Origin: Glebionis coronaria
Taxonomy: Eukaryota; Streptophyta; Magnoliopsida; Asterales; Asteraceae
Length of the DNA: 64,000 nt
Direction of reading: 5' to 3'
Assembly (NCBI GenBank): GCA_025667525.1
Contig: CM046882.1
Location: forward strand, 524,360,618 to 524,424,617
The notes beneath the pieces were generated by a model that searched no databases, was not told the origin of the DNA, and saw nothing but the letters and a program-made list of their open reading frames with translations. A program made the translations under genes and the position numbers. Shown one piece after another: positions 45,351 to 57,270 of the stretch (position 1 is its first letter; the number at the start of each line of letters is the position of its first letter).

Positions 45351-46277
45351 GAGAAGTGTCATTTCATGGTCAAAGAAGGGATAGTTTTGGGACATAAGAT
45401 ATCCAACAAAGGTTTAGAAGTGGATCGAGCTAAAATAGATGTTATTGCCAAACTTCCCCCACCTACCACGGTGAAAGGAGTTAGGAGCTTTTTGGGTCAT
45501 GCGGGTTTCTATAGACGTTTTATTCAAGATTTCTCTAAGATAGCAAGACCCATGACCCACCTCTTAGAAAAAGAGGCTCCTTTCATATTCACACAAGAGT
45601 GTTTAGAGTCTTTTGAGATTCTTAATGAAAAGTTGACTAAGGCTCCCGTTTTGGTATCACCAAATTGGGATTTGCCTTTTGAACTCATGTGTGATGCTAG
45701 TGATTATGCCGTAAGGGTCGTCTTAGGACAAAGAGTTAATAAGCATTTCCAACTTATACACTATACGAGTAAGACAATGACGGGTGCTCAACTTCATTAC
45801 ACCACTACAGAAAAAGAGTTGATTGCTATTGTTTATGCCTTTGATAAATTTAGACCCTATCTTGTGCTTTCGAAGACCATAGTGTATACGGATCATTCTG
45901 CTCTCAAGTACCTTATGACAAAGCAAAATGCTAAGCCTAGGATTTTGAGATGGGTTTTGTTGCTACAAGAGTTTTCTATAAAAATCCGTGATAAGAAAGG
46001 AGCCGAGAATTTAACGGCGGATCATTTGAGTAGACTTGAGCATCCTTTTCAAGGAGAATTACCTCATAAGGAAATCAATGAATCCTTTCCATTTGAGGAA
46101 CTCATGTCTATCTCTTCTCAAGAGGATACCACCCCTTGGTTTACGGATATTGCAAACTATCTTGTGGGGGATGTGCTTATTGAGGGTCTCACTTCCCAAC
46201 AAAAGAAAAAGTTTTTCAAGGAAGCTAAATATTACTTTTGGGATGACCCTTACCTCTTTAGGCAATGTGCGGACTAA
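45351..46277 (+). pseudogene. RT connection and RNase H domain of element B
   Basis: It is in frame with the reverse transcriptase after the TAG. It starts [15 protein letters not shown], the RT thumb; then [16 protein letters not shown] and the RNase H residues in [25 protein letters not shown] and [12 protein letters not shown]. The usual AVGAVLGQ is AVRVVLGQ. The domain removes RNA from the RNA-DNA hybrid. It ends at a stop at 46275-46277 where integrase would begin (ECQGR-type zinc region follows, broken). Confidence 0.88.
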
Positions 46278-47417
46278 ATCATAAGACGTTGTGTAGATGG
46301 GACCGAAGCATTTAAAATCTTAGAAGCTTGCCATAAGGGACCCACAGGGGGCAAGTTGGGCCTAACTACACGGCTAAGAAAGTCTTTGATTCGAATTACT
46401 ATGGCCTTCCATTTACAAAAATGCCCAAGAAATGGTGAAATATTGTGATGTTTGTCAAAGACAAGGAAAGATTAATCAAAGAGCTGAGATGCCACAAAAT
46501 TTTATACAAGAATGTGAGATTTTTGATGTATGGGGTATAGATTTTATGGGACCTTTTTCCATCATCAAAGGGTAATCAATACATACTCGTAGCCGTAGAT
46601 TATGTTTCTAAGTAGGTTGAGGCTAAAGCCTTGCCTACCAATGATGCTAGAGTTGTAGTCAAGTTCTTAAATCAATTGTTTGATAGATTTGGTGTACCTC
46701 GTGCCATCATAAGTGATCGTGGGACTCATTTTTGTAATGATCAATTTACAAGTCATGAAGAAGTATGGTGTTAACCATAGACTTTCTACCGCGTATCACC
46801 CTCAAACCAATGGGAAAACCGAGGTCACAAATCGTGGTTTAAAGAGAATTTTAGAAAGAACGATGGGAGAGCATCGAGCTTCTTGGTCGGATAAGCTTGA
46901 TGATGCTTTATGGGCTTTTAGGACTGCTTTTAAGACACCAATTGGTTGTACACCTTATAGACTTGTCTATGGAAAAGCATGTCACCTCCCATTTGAGTTA
47001 GATCATAAGGCTTCATGGGCTCTTAAATGGGCTAACTTTGATCTAAACCAAGCTGGTTCACATTAGAAAGACCAACTTAATGAGATGAATGAACTAAGAA
47101 CCAATGCCTATGAAAACTTATTGCTTTATAAGGAAAAGACTAAGCAATTGCATGATGCTAAGATTAAGAACCATGAGTTCAAAGTTGGAGAGCCGGTTCT
47201 ACTCTTTAACTCACGGTTGAAACTCTTTGCGGGCAAGCTTAAGTCACGATGGTCCGGTCCATTCACTATTGCTCAAGTATTTCCATATGGGACTATTGAG
47301 TTGTCACAACCAAATGGCCCAAATTCCAAAGTGAATGGTCACCGTGTTAAGCATTACTTTGGGGAGGACATTTCCGTTGAAATGGTCCAAGAGATCCCTA
47401 TTTTCCCCATGAATTAA
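46278..47417 (+). pseudogene. Integrase of element B
   Basis: The N-terminal HHCC region and first half of the core (46280-46710) are scattered over several frames with stops; CDVCQRQGK and WGIDFMGPF can still be read. SDRGTHF near 46710 marks the second catalytic Asp. From 46713 one frame, with a single stop at 47064-47066, holds STAYHPQTNGKTEVTNR with the catalytic Glu, WAFRTAFKTPIGCTPYRLVYG, and the C-terminal DNA-binding part to 47417 (SRLKLFAGKLKSRWSGPFTI). It would insert element DNA into the chromosome; this copy is dead. Domain order after RNase H confirms Ty3/gypsy. Confidence 0.88.
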
Positions 47418-48572
47418 TTCATTGTGGGAAGAGTCGAGCTAGAGACTCCATAAATCAAGCTTGAATAACTAGGATTAGATCTTTTAGACTAGAGTGTGGT
47501 AGGATAGGAATAAAGGGTATATAGATGAGAACAAGTGTAAGGGGATGCCTCTCTTTTGTCTTCTTGATGTTTGTAGGGTTGCTCTCTCTCATTGCATGCA
47601 TTGGAGCTTATGAAGGAGGCCCTTGTATCGGGTTCACTTCGTTACTATTGTGATTTTCAAACCACATTGTGCTTAAAATGAATTCACTATAGTAGACCTT
47701 TCCTTAGCTTGGGTTAAGCAAAGTTATCGATGTCATAAGTGTAGGGGAGTTTACTCTAATACTCTTAAACATTGAGGACAATGTTTATCTTAAGTGTAGG
47801 AGGGTTTTCTATCGAAGTGACCTTACCTAGAAAATTGCCCTTAACTTCATGATAACTTGGAAATTCATTTTTCAAATATTTTTCAAATTTTTGATCTACT
47901 TTGGCCACCAAAAATATGCATTCATAATTTTTGCATTAATCATTTTTCATTTGCATAACACATTTACATTGTATATATTCTTCTTTTATTTTTTTCATCA
48001 AAAATATATAAAAAGGAAAAATATAATAAAGGACATTGTTTAACAAGTCTAGATTTATTTGACATATTAGACCCGCCATGGATACTTTGACTCAACTCGA
48101 GTTTGCTTATCTAAGCTTTCTCTAGCTAGTAGCCTCAACCATGTAGACCTTTATTGGTTTATTAGGCTAACTGGCTAAGCATCCACTAGTCTCATTATTT
48201 GAGATTTTAAACTGTGGAGAACAAGAGATGATAGAGTTTGAAGTAAGTGTAAAGGGCTAGATAAACCTCATATTAATTAATTATGGCTTTTATATTCCGT
48301 TTCGTAACCTTTACTTTCTCGTCAACGCATGTATATATGTTAATAAATAATCAAGAACGGTTTTAATCGGTTTGAAGTCTCTTATGCATTTTTTACTAAT
48401 CATTCGTGGTTGGTATAAGTACCTCTTAAGATTCTAAGTTAGAACGTTTTATGCGTATTAGACTTATGTCATGCTTAATACTTAGCGGGTGTTTTTCCTT
48501 TTATTCTTTTCATTTTCTTTGTGAGGATTTAAGAAAAATAAGAGCGGCTTATTAAAAAAATGAGTGGCTAGA

Positions 48573-48603
<31 letters not shown>

Positions 48604-48862
48604 GAAAAAAAAATAATTATACAAGACTCCCAAGAGGGGCAGTGAAGTGTTAATTATAGTAACTATTGAATTCCAATATTACTCTCACAAGGGTTGCGGG
48701 GATTTGATAGTTGCTCCAATCTAGTATTACCTTGACGGGTGCGGGATTGAAGATCAAAGGTCTCAAAAAGGCGGCGGATATAAATTATTGCGTGAGTTTT
48801 ATTTTTCTTTCCTTAGCGAGTGAGTAGCTACTTATTAATACATGACATAAGGATCTTACACA
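47418..48862 (+). other. 3' noncoding region of element B
   Basis: GTGTAGGGGAGTTTACT (about 47741), AAACATTGAGGACAATG and GTGTAGGAGGG repeat the landmarks in A. The section 48030-48240 is colinear with 4430-4830. An A/G-rich simple repeat fills 48552-48612. No LTR is found before the next unit. Confidence 0.75.
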
Positions 48863-48864
48863 TA

Positions 48865-50430
48865 AGGTGGCATGAAGATGTCCTAAATCCTAGACCTTTT
48901 GAAATCATAAAACATTAAAATACATGTCTTATGTGAATAAATTATAAAATTTTAAACTTTTTATACTATAGTAGAATTAGGTTCAAAAAATCAAAAGCTT
49001 TATAATATATGAAGGTGACATCAAAAATTACATTTATAAAGGTTAAAAAAGTTAATCATAACTAGCCGGGTACCCGCGCAATGCGGCGGCAGGTACCCAA
49101 TAACAATTTTTTAGTAAATTAATATTTTTCATTTTAAGATATCACGGATTTCAGTTTTCTGAAAACACAAGTACACACCGATAAAAAACCAAAGAAATAC
49201 TAATGTTACAACCAAATATCACATTAAGGTTTTACCTTGATTCAAGTAAATGATGTTGTTTCAGCCACATAGCTCTTTTTTATAAAGACACACTCAAAAC
49301 AAAAATCATGCAATTTAAAAATATAAAATTCAATTCCCTTTTATCTTTATTTTTATCACTCTTCATCTCAATAATTGGTCCATTACGACCACATCTTTTA
49401 CTTGCCAAAATCTAAAAAACTTCCACGGTGAACAATAATCAAAAGAGAGATAAATGGTGACAGTAAGGTGTTGAAATGAGAGTGTGTGTGAGTTTTATAT
49501 GTAAAATTTGGGATGGTTATTTAATAAGGTACTATAGCATTTTACTTTATGAAATGTTAGTTTTTATAATGAGTTGTTAGACATATTCATAATAAATGAG
49601 TTATATAAAAAGTTGAAGTTACAAACACAATTATATGTATTAATTTTCTTTAATGTAGTAATAACTTTTAAGAGTTGTTATTGACTAAACATTTGAAAAA
49701 CCTATATATTTACTATATGTCATAAACACTTTTAAATGACTTATATTGACCCATTATTCAAAAAAACGTATGCATTAAAATGGATTGTATTAAAAACGAA
49801 TATGATGAACAACTTTGACTAATGGCTTACTAATTTCTTATTATAGAAATGTTAGAGGCTTAAAAAAATTAAGACTTCTAATTATAGAAAATGTCTTAAA
49901 TCTTTTATAAAATAGTAAGATAAGATAGATACCCCTTACTTTCTCAATTTATAGACTTTTCAACCTCACTAACTTTTATAGACAAAACTTTAATACCCGA
50001 TACCCATCCCCATTTTGAATTCAAAATTAATCAAGTTAACTCGATTGACTTAAGCTAAAATTTGAATTCGAGTAATTTGATCCGACTATATTTTATGTGG
50101 CATGAATATGTCCTAAATCTTACACCTGTTCAAATCATAAAATATTAAATACATGTGTTATGTGAGTGAATTATAAAGCTTTAAACTTTTTATACCATAG
50201 TAGAATTAGGTTAAAAAATCAAAAAGTTTATAAAATATGAAGTGACATCAAAAATTAAATTTATAAAGATTTATAAAAGTCCATCATAATAGATTATGCC
50301 CTTACTTTCTCAATTTATAGAATTTTCAATCCGACTAACTTTTATATCCGATACGGGTTAATCGGGCTAACTCGATTGACTCAAGTTAAAATTTGAACCT
50401 GAGTCGATCCGAATATATTCTGGTGGGGTC
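48865..50430. repeat. Tandem duplication of about 350 bp, one copy holding Helitron H3
   Basis: Copy 1 is 48865-49061 plus 49921-about 50094; copy 2 is about 50095-50430. Shared blocks include GTGGCATGAA, GTCCTAAATC, AGTAGAATTAGG, GTGACATCAAAAATTA and CTTACTTTCTCAATTTATAG in the same order. No gene is visible. Confidence 0.85.
49062..49920 (-). mobile_element. Non-autonomous Helitron H3
   Basis: 859 bp. On the minus strand it starts TCTTACTATTTTATAAAAG and ends in CTAG after a GC-rich hairpin (GGGTACC and GGTACCC arms at 49068-49098). It is flanked by A and T as expected. The uninterrupted copy 2 of the surrounding duplication reads CATAATAGATTATG where copy 1 reads CATAA-[H3]-TAAGATAGAT, which defines both ends. 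No Rep/helicase ORF. Confidence 0.85.
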
Positions 50431-50696
50431 GAAATTATCGACACTCTACTGGTATTATAGAATCAAATAATTTGAAGATACTGGAGATGTCTTCGAAATA
50501 TTTCAATCTGTATTTTGATAGAATGATTTAATAACAAGGACATGGATGGGTCAATCTGTTTAACCTAAAAAATTATACATGCATTATGGATGTCCTTATG
50601 GCCCAAGGCCTGTGTGCGTATTATATATATATATATCAAATATACTAAATACGAAACATCGATAACAGTCATCATACAAAAGATTAATCGTTGGCA
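50431..50696 (+). promoter_or_regulatory. Upstream region of the SINA-type gene
   Basis: An (AT)n stretch at 50618-50636 could act as TATA box about 60-80 bp before the ATG. No other signal is recognised. Confidence 0.4.
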
Positions 50697-51617
50697 ATGG
50701 ATTCATGGTCGCATTTTTTTGATGATGGAATGTTGGAGGATACAACTACAGAAACAGAACCCAACACAATAATCGATTCATTGTTGTCTTTTTTTTATGT
50801 TGGAAGGAAGGATACAACTACAGAAACAGAACCCAACACAATAATCGATTCATTGTTGTCTTTTTTTTATGTTGGAAGGAAGGATACAACTACAGAAACA
50901 GAACCCAACACGGGGGCTTTGAAGTGGGAAATCGAAAAGGATCAAGTAGTTTTGGACAATGTACATGAGCTTCTTGAATGTCCTGTGTGCTATACCACAA
51001 TGTCTGCGCCGATTTACCAATGTCAGAATGGCCACCCTTTATGCTCCATGTGCAAATTCGGAGTTAAAGATTGTTGTCCCATATGCCGCACGGACATGGG
51101 TAGTATACGATGTTTGGCTTTGGAGAAAATAGCTAAACCGTGGGAGGTTACTTATGATTGTCCTTGCGATAATGATTTATGTAAATTCACAGGTAATATT
51201 CCAGAAATCATCACACATCTCCAGAATGATGTCCATAGGCGAATCGTGCGCGATGGATGTGAAATTAGCGTTGAAGCAACCACAAAGAAAATGAATCCCA
51301 TGTCATTGATTTTAACGGTATACAACTGCTATGGATGTTATTTCCTTTTATACCTTGATGGTTATACTTTCGGCAATGCTAATGGTTATGTAGTATCCCT
51401 ACGGTTCCTCGGCGAGGAAAATGAAGCCAAGAGATTTAGTTACTCACTTGAAGTTGGTAGAGACGGTCAGGAATTAACATATAGGGGGGTTCCGAGGAGT
51501 ATTCGTGTTCATGATGAGAACTTTTTAAACGATGGGATGTTTATTTCTCCATCGTTCTGGGAGGTGAATGAGCAAAGTTTCAGGTTAATACTAACGGGCC
51601 AGATATCACAAAACTAA
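50697..51617 (+). CDS. SINA/SIAH-type RING E3 ubiquitin ligase, divergent
   Basis: A single 306-codon ORF from the ATG at 50697. Residues 15-38 and 39-62 are two identical 24-residue repeats and residues 63-72 begin a third. A C3HC4 RING follows (Cys95, Cys98, Cys109, His113, Cys116, Cys119, Cys127, Cys130) in ECPVCYTTMSAPIYQCQNGH. Then comes IRCLALEKIA and a shortened SIAH zinc-finger region (CPCDNDLCKFTGNIPEIITHL), and from about 188 the SINA C-terminal substrate/dimer domain (LTVYNCYGCYFLLYLDG, FSYSLEVG, GVPRSIR). SINA proteins ubiquitinate target proteins for proteasome breakdown. Compared with family members, the first part of the SIAH finger, about 25-30 residues, is missing. Intron-less, like some SINA-like genes. 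It is the only plausible intact host gene here. Confidence 0.85.
   Translation: MDSWSHFFDDGMLEDTTTETEPNTIIDSLLSFFYVGRKDTTTETEPNTIIDSLLSFFYVGRKDTTTETEPNTGALKWEIEKDQVVLDNVHELLECPVCYTTMSAPIYQCQNGHPLCSMCKFGVKDCCPICRTDMGSIRCLALEKIAKPWEVTYDCPCDNDLCKFTGNIPEIITHLQNDVHRRIVRDGCEISVEATTKKMNPMSLILTVYNCYGCYFLLYLDGYTFGNANGYVVSLRFLGEENEAKRFSYSLEVGRDGQELTYRGVPRSIRVHDENFLNDGMFISPSFWEVNEQSFRLILTGQISQN
50739..50912 (+). repeat. 72 bp in-frame minisatellite in the SINA-type gene
   Basis: Copies at 50739-50810 and 50811-50882 are identical, and 50883-50911 starts a third. Each encodes DTTTETEPNT followed by IIDSLLSFFYVGRK. Confidence 0.95.
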
Positions 51618-52172
51618 GTTATAAGTGCTGCAGTATTATTATAGGATTTGTATCTTATTTTTTTGTCTGAATTTGTATCTTATTTTATCGTCTGTCTTCG
51701 TTGATCTCATGAAAACAGACAGTACAAACCATAACCAATACACACTCTTTTTTATGTACGGTTACACTCTTTTTTGTATGTATTACGCGTCAGCACGACA
51801 CTGAGAACAATATCAGAAAAATATTTTGGCGTACGTATAATACTGAAAACTGGACCATTAAGACACCAGAAACACACACATAGAGTCTATAAGCATGAAA
51901 ATGAAGGCCCTGGTTGAATTTGGAGCTTTGCCTTTTGAGCTCGAGTCAGGCTAAGATGGACAATGTGTTTGTTTGATAAACTCAGCTGGATTACATCCCT
52001 TGTTCAACTTTTGTGTCATGCGTTGGTTTGTTTAAGAGAGGGATGTTGAATACAAGCAGTATATTAAGACATTGTGTATGTCAGTCGATATTTTAAACTA
52101 GCATTGTGTTTTTTACGTTAAGTAGCTCATTTGATGATGATTCTGAAGGAATATGTACACGTAAATAATATA
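51618..52172. other. Spacer after the SINA-type gene
   Basis: No gene visible. T-rich repeats CTTATTTTTTTGTCTG / CTTATTTTATCGTCTG near 51650-51695 may include the 3' end of the gene. Confidence 0.4.
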
Positions 52173-52749
52173 TGTCCGGAAGTCGTCCCGAGCCTAAGGA
52201 GACGCACGCGTTAATACGTAAAACAATTAGACGTTAATATATTAGGCGTAATATATTAATTAGTGATAAGCTATTACGAATGTTAACTAATAGTTAGTTA
52301 ACGGGTTTTGACAAACGATAGTTAAATGTTAACAAAAAGGACTTGTATTTAAAAACAAATAAAAGTGAATTCGGAATTAATGCTTTTTATTTTTGCCGTA
52401 GTATTGGTATTCCTAATCCTAATTGATTTAGGATACCGACATATGATAGTATGCATCTATTATCTATTTTATATAATAAAACAGAATATGTTACAACTCT
52501 TTTAAGCATGAAAATTAAATGCAAGAATTAAAACACATACCATAAATAAGCTAAGTACAACAACCCAATGCCACAATTGTTATACACGTCTGATTAAAAT
52601 AGCCCAACAATTTAAGCAATAAACAAGCCCATAACATTCTTACACGTAATGTTTGCATCTGTAGACCAGGCTTTAAACGCTTGGATATATTAGGAATGTT
52701 CTTAATGGCTTTAAATTCAATACGCTCCTCTCCCATTCAAAAACTAAAA

Positions 52750-52976
52750 TCTTAGCCCTATATAAACACACTGCCAGTATCGTCTTCTGGTGCACAATGA
52801 TTTTCCTAAATATGTTACAACTCTCTCTTCTTGATCTCCTATCTCTGATAAAATAATGCAATCACTTAGATCCAAAACTTTGACTTCTTACTCTTCTTCT
52901 TTTTTGTGCTGCCATAGAACGGAATGGATTGCACATACCATTCCTGCAACAGTACATGATCTAAGTGTTGCATTTG
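52750..52976 (+). pseudogene. Possible captured promoter and first exon in H1
   Basis: CTATATAAACAC at about 52758 resembles a TATA box and the ATG at 52856 lies about 90 bp downstream. The ORF begins MQSLRSKTLTSYSSSF, rich in Arg, Lys and Ser with no acidic residue, as in mitochondrial presequences, and stays open to AFE followed by GTGAAT, which could be a splice donor near 52976. I do not recognise the gene. It may equally be a chance frame. Helitrons often capture 5' ends of genes with promoters. Confidence 0.3.
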
Positions 52977-54617
52977 AGGTGAATCTTAATGGTTGTTATT
53001 CTAATGACAAACAAATCTTTCTTCTTGATATTCAATTAATGAAAAAAATGTAATTGAATGAAGATTAACCAGGTTTGACATATTTGAAAATAATTATTGA
53101 TTTGATTTTTGATGTGGGTAGAATTATTATTGATTGTTTTCTTCTTTTTATTTTTTTCTTTTACAGGTTAGGTGTTTTCCTTAATGTTTGACTACAAAAG
53201 TTCATACTCATATAGGTCAGTTGCTTTATTGGTTGCACAAAATAAAATAAGCATGTTGTTATCACTCATGGCGATTAGAAGTGCTCTGTGATTGTTTTAT
53301 TCAATTATGTTTAAATGTACATTTGCAAACATTTGTTTTCATACCGTCAATTGCAGGATACAACATTTGCTAACATTTGTTTTCATAAGGTAAAGGATCA
53401 TCACCTATAATTCTGTTTTTTGTCTAATTGTCTAACGTTTCATCTCAGTTTAATAATGATTTTTTTTTTTGCATAGATCAGTTTTGATTAAAGATTTAAT
53501 ATTGGAATGGGGATGATGATGATTTGGAGCAAACTAAATTGATGACTTTTGTTATTCTTTTCTACCAGGTACAATTTTTTTTTCATTATATTATGTAACA
53601 TGTTACTTTTATTTAGTTATGATAATGTATGATGGTTTAAGTAAAGTTTCATACCAGCTGTTCGATTAAATGTTGGAGTCTTGACTAGAGGTGCAAAATG
53701 TATGAATCGGGTAATTCGTTAATATGAATAGGTTTTCTTTTGTTATGAATCGTATGCACCAAACAGTTTTGTCCAAAAAATTTAGAAAATTTTTAGGTGT
53801 CAAATATGATTGTAGCAGTCATATTACTTTAATAATATGATATACGTATTATATGAGTTAATATTATTTTTTCCTACCCATTTTGCATCAAAACTGATCA
53901 TGGTATTTTTTAATTGTCATGTATTAGTAGGGTGTCTTTGAGTTTCTTCTGAATATTAGAATTGCTAACATGTAAAATGCAGTGTTTTATCTATTAATTA
54001 TTCTCAGAAGAATATATTGTATATATATATGTTAGATTTAGGTTATTACCTTTGTGCTACAAAGACTACTACTATTTTGTGCTATAATTACAACACTAGG
54101 ATCAAATGGAAAAGAAATTGCTGTTTGTGCTGAAGCATCTGCACTTATTTGTTTACTCAGATTCTCACGACATATCATTTTTATACCCAAAAACCATGAA
54201 AAATTAAATAAAAAATAAAAGAAAAACTTACATAAAAATCGATGGTTCCTTCAAAAGTCCTAATAAGAAGTGAGTTTGTTGAGTAATTGGAAAATAAGGG
54301 TCAAAAGGCTGGACCAGTTTTTGAATGAATTCCACTACAAATAGCGGATAATAGTTGCTGGATGTTGTGTTGCAGGTGACTTCGGTATCCTTTCAAATGA
54401 ATGAATTTCCAATACAACCGACATTATAGCGTGCGCCTTTTGGCAGGTGGATGAGTACACGCTGAAAATGCAACAACAACGTCGTATGCCGAAAGCAAAG
54501 CAGTGATTTTACTAACCTTAGTCCGAATGCATAAGTTAAAGTGAGTTTACTAACCTCACTTAATTGGCTTAATTTGCCGACAAATCCTTGCATAATTAGT
54601 AAAATCTTATAATGTAG

Positions 54618-54882
54618 GCTAACGCGGCATCTGGTATGTCCGTGATGATGAATGCATGCTAAAATTTATGAAGTTGAAGGCCAAAAGAACTTTTCGATAT
54701 ATCATGTTTAAGATAGAGGTAAAGCAAAATGAAGTGATTGTGGAAAAAGTTGGGGAGCCAACTGAAAGCCATGAAGATTTTGCTGCTTGCCTTCCTGATT
54801 CTGAGTGTCGATATGCTGTCTTTAACTATGACTTTGTCACCGAAGAGAACTGACATAAAATCAGTATTTTTTTCATGGCGTG
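54618..54882 (+). pseudogene. ADF: Actin-depolymerizing factor (ADF/cofilin) exon 2 fragment in H1
   Basis: The exon is bounded by an AG acceptor at 54616-54617 and a GTAAGG donor from 54883. It reads ANAASGMSV, then after a one-base deletion near 54645 [37 protein letters not shown] and [16 protein letters not shown], followed by a premature TGA (54851-54853) and IFFMAW. These are the conserved residues of plant ADF, which severs and depolymerises actin filaments in the cytoplasm. Plant ADF genes have an exon with ATG only, then this exon. Length is 265 bp, one short of the 266 expected from the reading phase, matching the deletion. No exon 1 or 3 is seen, so it is a transduplicated fragment. 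Confidence 0.88.
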
Positions 54883-54892
54883 GTAAGGATAA

Positions 54893-57270
54893 GATACTAG
54901 ATCCAGTTTATTCCATACCTAATTCGGGTTTTTGATATATATTGAATCAATTAAAGTTTAGTTTAAAAGGTTACAGGTCGTAAAAATTTAGTTGAAATCA
55001 TATAAGTAGCCATCAAGACGTTATTTCATGTTGTTGAATTTGTTGCATTTGGCAGGTGGTTGCGCGCATGTGCTACGGATTATTGAATGACCATCAGCTA
55101 ATGTATGACCTCAGATATATCAAGGATATTTTCTATGTTATCAAACATAGTAATACAAAAAAAGGTTAAAACGATGCAAGTATTCAGGTGTGCCATTTGA
55201 TCTTTGCTTAAGTTTGAATATTTTTACCTCACGTGTGTTACATATTATTTGAATGTAAAATATAATAGTATAACAAAGCATGTGTTCAAAGAATAACAGT
55301 GATTAGATTAAACCAATCCAAACACCCCTTTAGTGTCCAATATGTGTTGTGTCTTATTTTTGACAAATCAAATGGTAACTTAAAAATTTAAGTGAAGGTT
55401 CTGATGTTCGACCGATAAACTTGAACGATTTTAATTTTGCTTAGGAAGTGGTAAACACACTTTCCCTACCTTAAGACCCGTGATTCCGTGAATATTACGA
55501 CATCAGATTAGATAAATCCAATAAATAAAAATATATGATATGTGTTTAGCATCCGAGATAGACTTAAAATCAAATTGGTTGTGGGTGAATTAAATGCTAA
55601 GAATTCCTTTTAGTAAAATCAGAGGTACATAATCGAGCATGTTGGGTAATTGATTGAAAAGGGTTGAGTCCGGCCTAATACATATATTTTCAACAATGTC
55701 TCAAATATTTTTGCTATATGCTTTAGAAAGCAATTCAGGACAACATCTTAGGAAATTTTTGCTATCTGATTAATGTGTGTTAAAAGGGTTGCATAAGCTA
55801 CGGATGATTTCACTGCAAAAAAAGAGAACAAGTTGAAATTTTCAATGTATACAAACAAAATGAAGACTTATTCTAATACTATAGGTATTTAATCATACTT
55901 TCTGCATAGGGTGTTCCTTCCATTTTTTTAATGAATGCTTTACAAAAAGGCCTAAAAAAGTGTTTGTGGGTCAAGTGGAGAAGGATTTACCAACAGTAGT
56001 ACAAACTACAAAGAGAGTGAGCATCTTGAGTCTAAATGCTTGGAGCATGACCAAAGCTAAGATTAGTACATGTTTTATGTATTTTATTACAGTGTTTGGC
56101 ACAGGTTTAATATGACCCATTTTTTCGACCGGAATCGAGTTTCAAAACATTGCTGAAAAGTGTATATGTATTCATGAACTTATAGATTATATAAAAAAAA
56201 CTATAATCGGATGAATTCCTGCTCATATAATACAAAAGCCTATAAAAATAAATACTGAAGTAAATCGTCAATTTCTGTTATTGGAACTTGAAAACTTGAA
56301 GAAGTTAGTTAATTGTGTAGCAAAAGACTATAAAATTAAATTATGATTATAATTAATAGAGTATTTCGTAGTTGTATGTAAAACAACTACAAATAACGTT
56401 TGAGAAATACTATACATATTGTTTACAAGGAAATGTTACACGGTCTTTGAAAAAGTTTATGATGTTGTTTTCTAATTATGCACTATTCAAATATTATTAA
56501 TATAAATCTTAAGTATCATTCATATATCATTCTAATAAATTCTATTGTTCAACTTTTAGGTTTAAAGCATACAACTACAATCTTAAATATCATTCACATA
56601 TTCATTCTAATAAATTTTATTATCAATCTATCCCTGATTGTATGTTGCATATATTATAATTTTGTTGATTGCCAACTGCCAAGTATCCCTAATCACATAG
56701 TCAGGCTTTTAACCTCTTATGGAATTTATAATTGCTAAGAAATACTTAAATTGGATTTTAAGTTAAAAAAAGGTAATAAAATATAAGTATATGAACGTTA
56801 AAGGGTTTATATTGGAATATAAAATAGGACTATACCTTATTGTGTCATTATTTTTAAAACACTTGACAATCTTTAACCAAGTTTATGCACAATGCGGGGA
56901 TTTGAGTAATGCAATTTGGTTATTGATGATATTGAAATATAAAATGACATGTTTTATACCATTTTACGACTTTCGCATAATATTCTTTTCCTTTTACTTT
57001 GTTTTTTTAGGTGTTTACGAAATGAACATGGACTACTTAAGTGTCTGACGTTGACTACGTATATATGCTCTTCAAGCCTATCTACCATTTGGAGAAGACG
57101 ATGCATGAACATTTGCTATTTTAATTGTTAAAAACTCATTTTTTTTTATCAAATAATTTGCTTATTACTTTTTATTATTTCATATATATTATAATGAAAC
57201 ATGATTACATTCGTTATTTTTCTTACTTAATTCATATATCTAATTTCTTAAAAAAAATATTTCTTTAAAA
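54893..57270 (+). other. Remaining interior of H1
   Basis: AT-rich; the first part may be ADF intron. No further coding match is recognised. Confidence 0.4.

Larger units (their letters stand above)
27205..48862 (+). mobile_element. Ty3/gypsy Athila-like element B, internal region
   Basis: Order: primer site, leader, gag, [D insertion 29211-42901], end of gag, protease, reverse transcriptase, RNase H, integrase, 3' noncoding region. GACAC at 29206-29210 and 42902-42906 is the D target duplication. Multiple frameshifts and stops show it is dead. No 3' LTR is seen before the duplicated segment at 48865. Confidence 0.9.

Noticed and set aside
48546..48620. A/G-rich stretch as a possible retroposon poly(A) tail
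   Set aside because: It lies within the B 3' region with no target duplication or adjacent SINE/LINE body; treated as a simple repeat.
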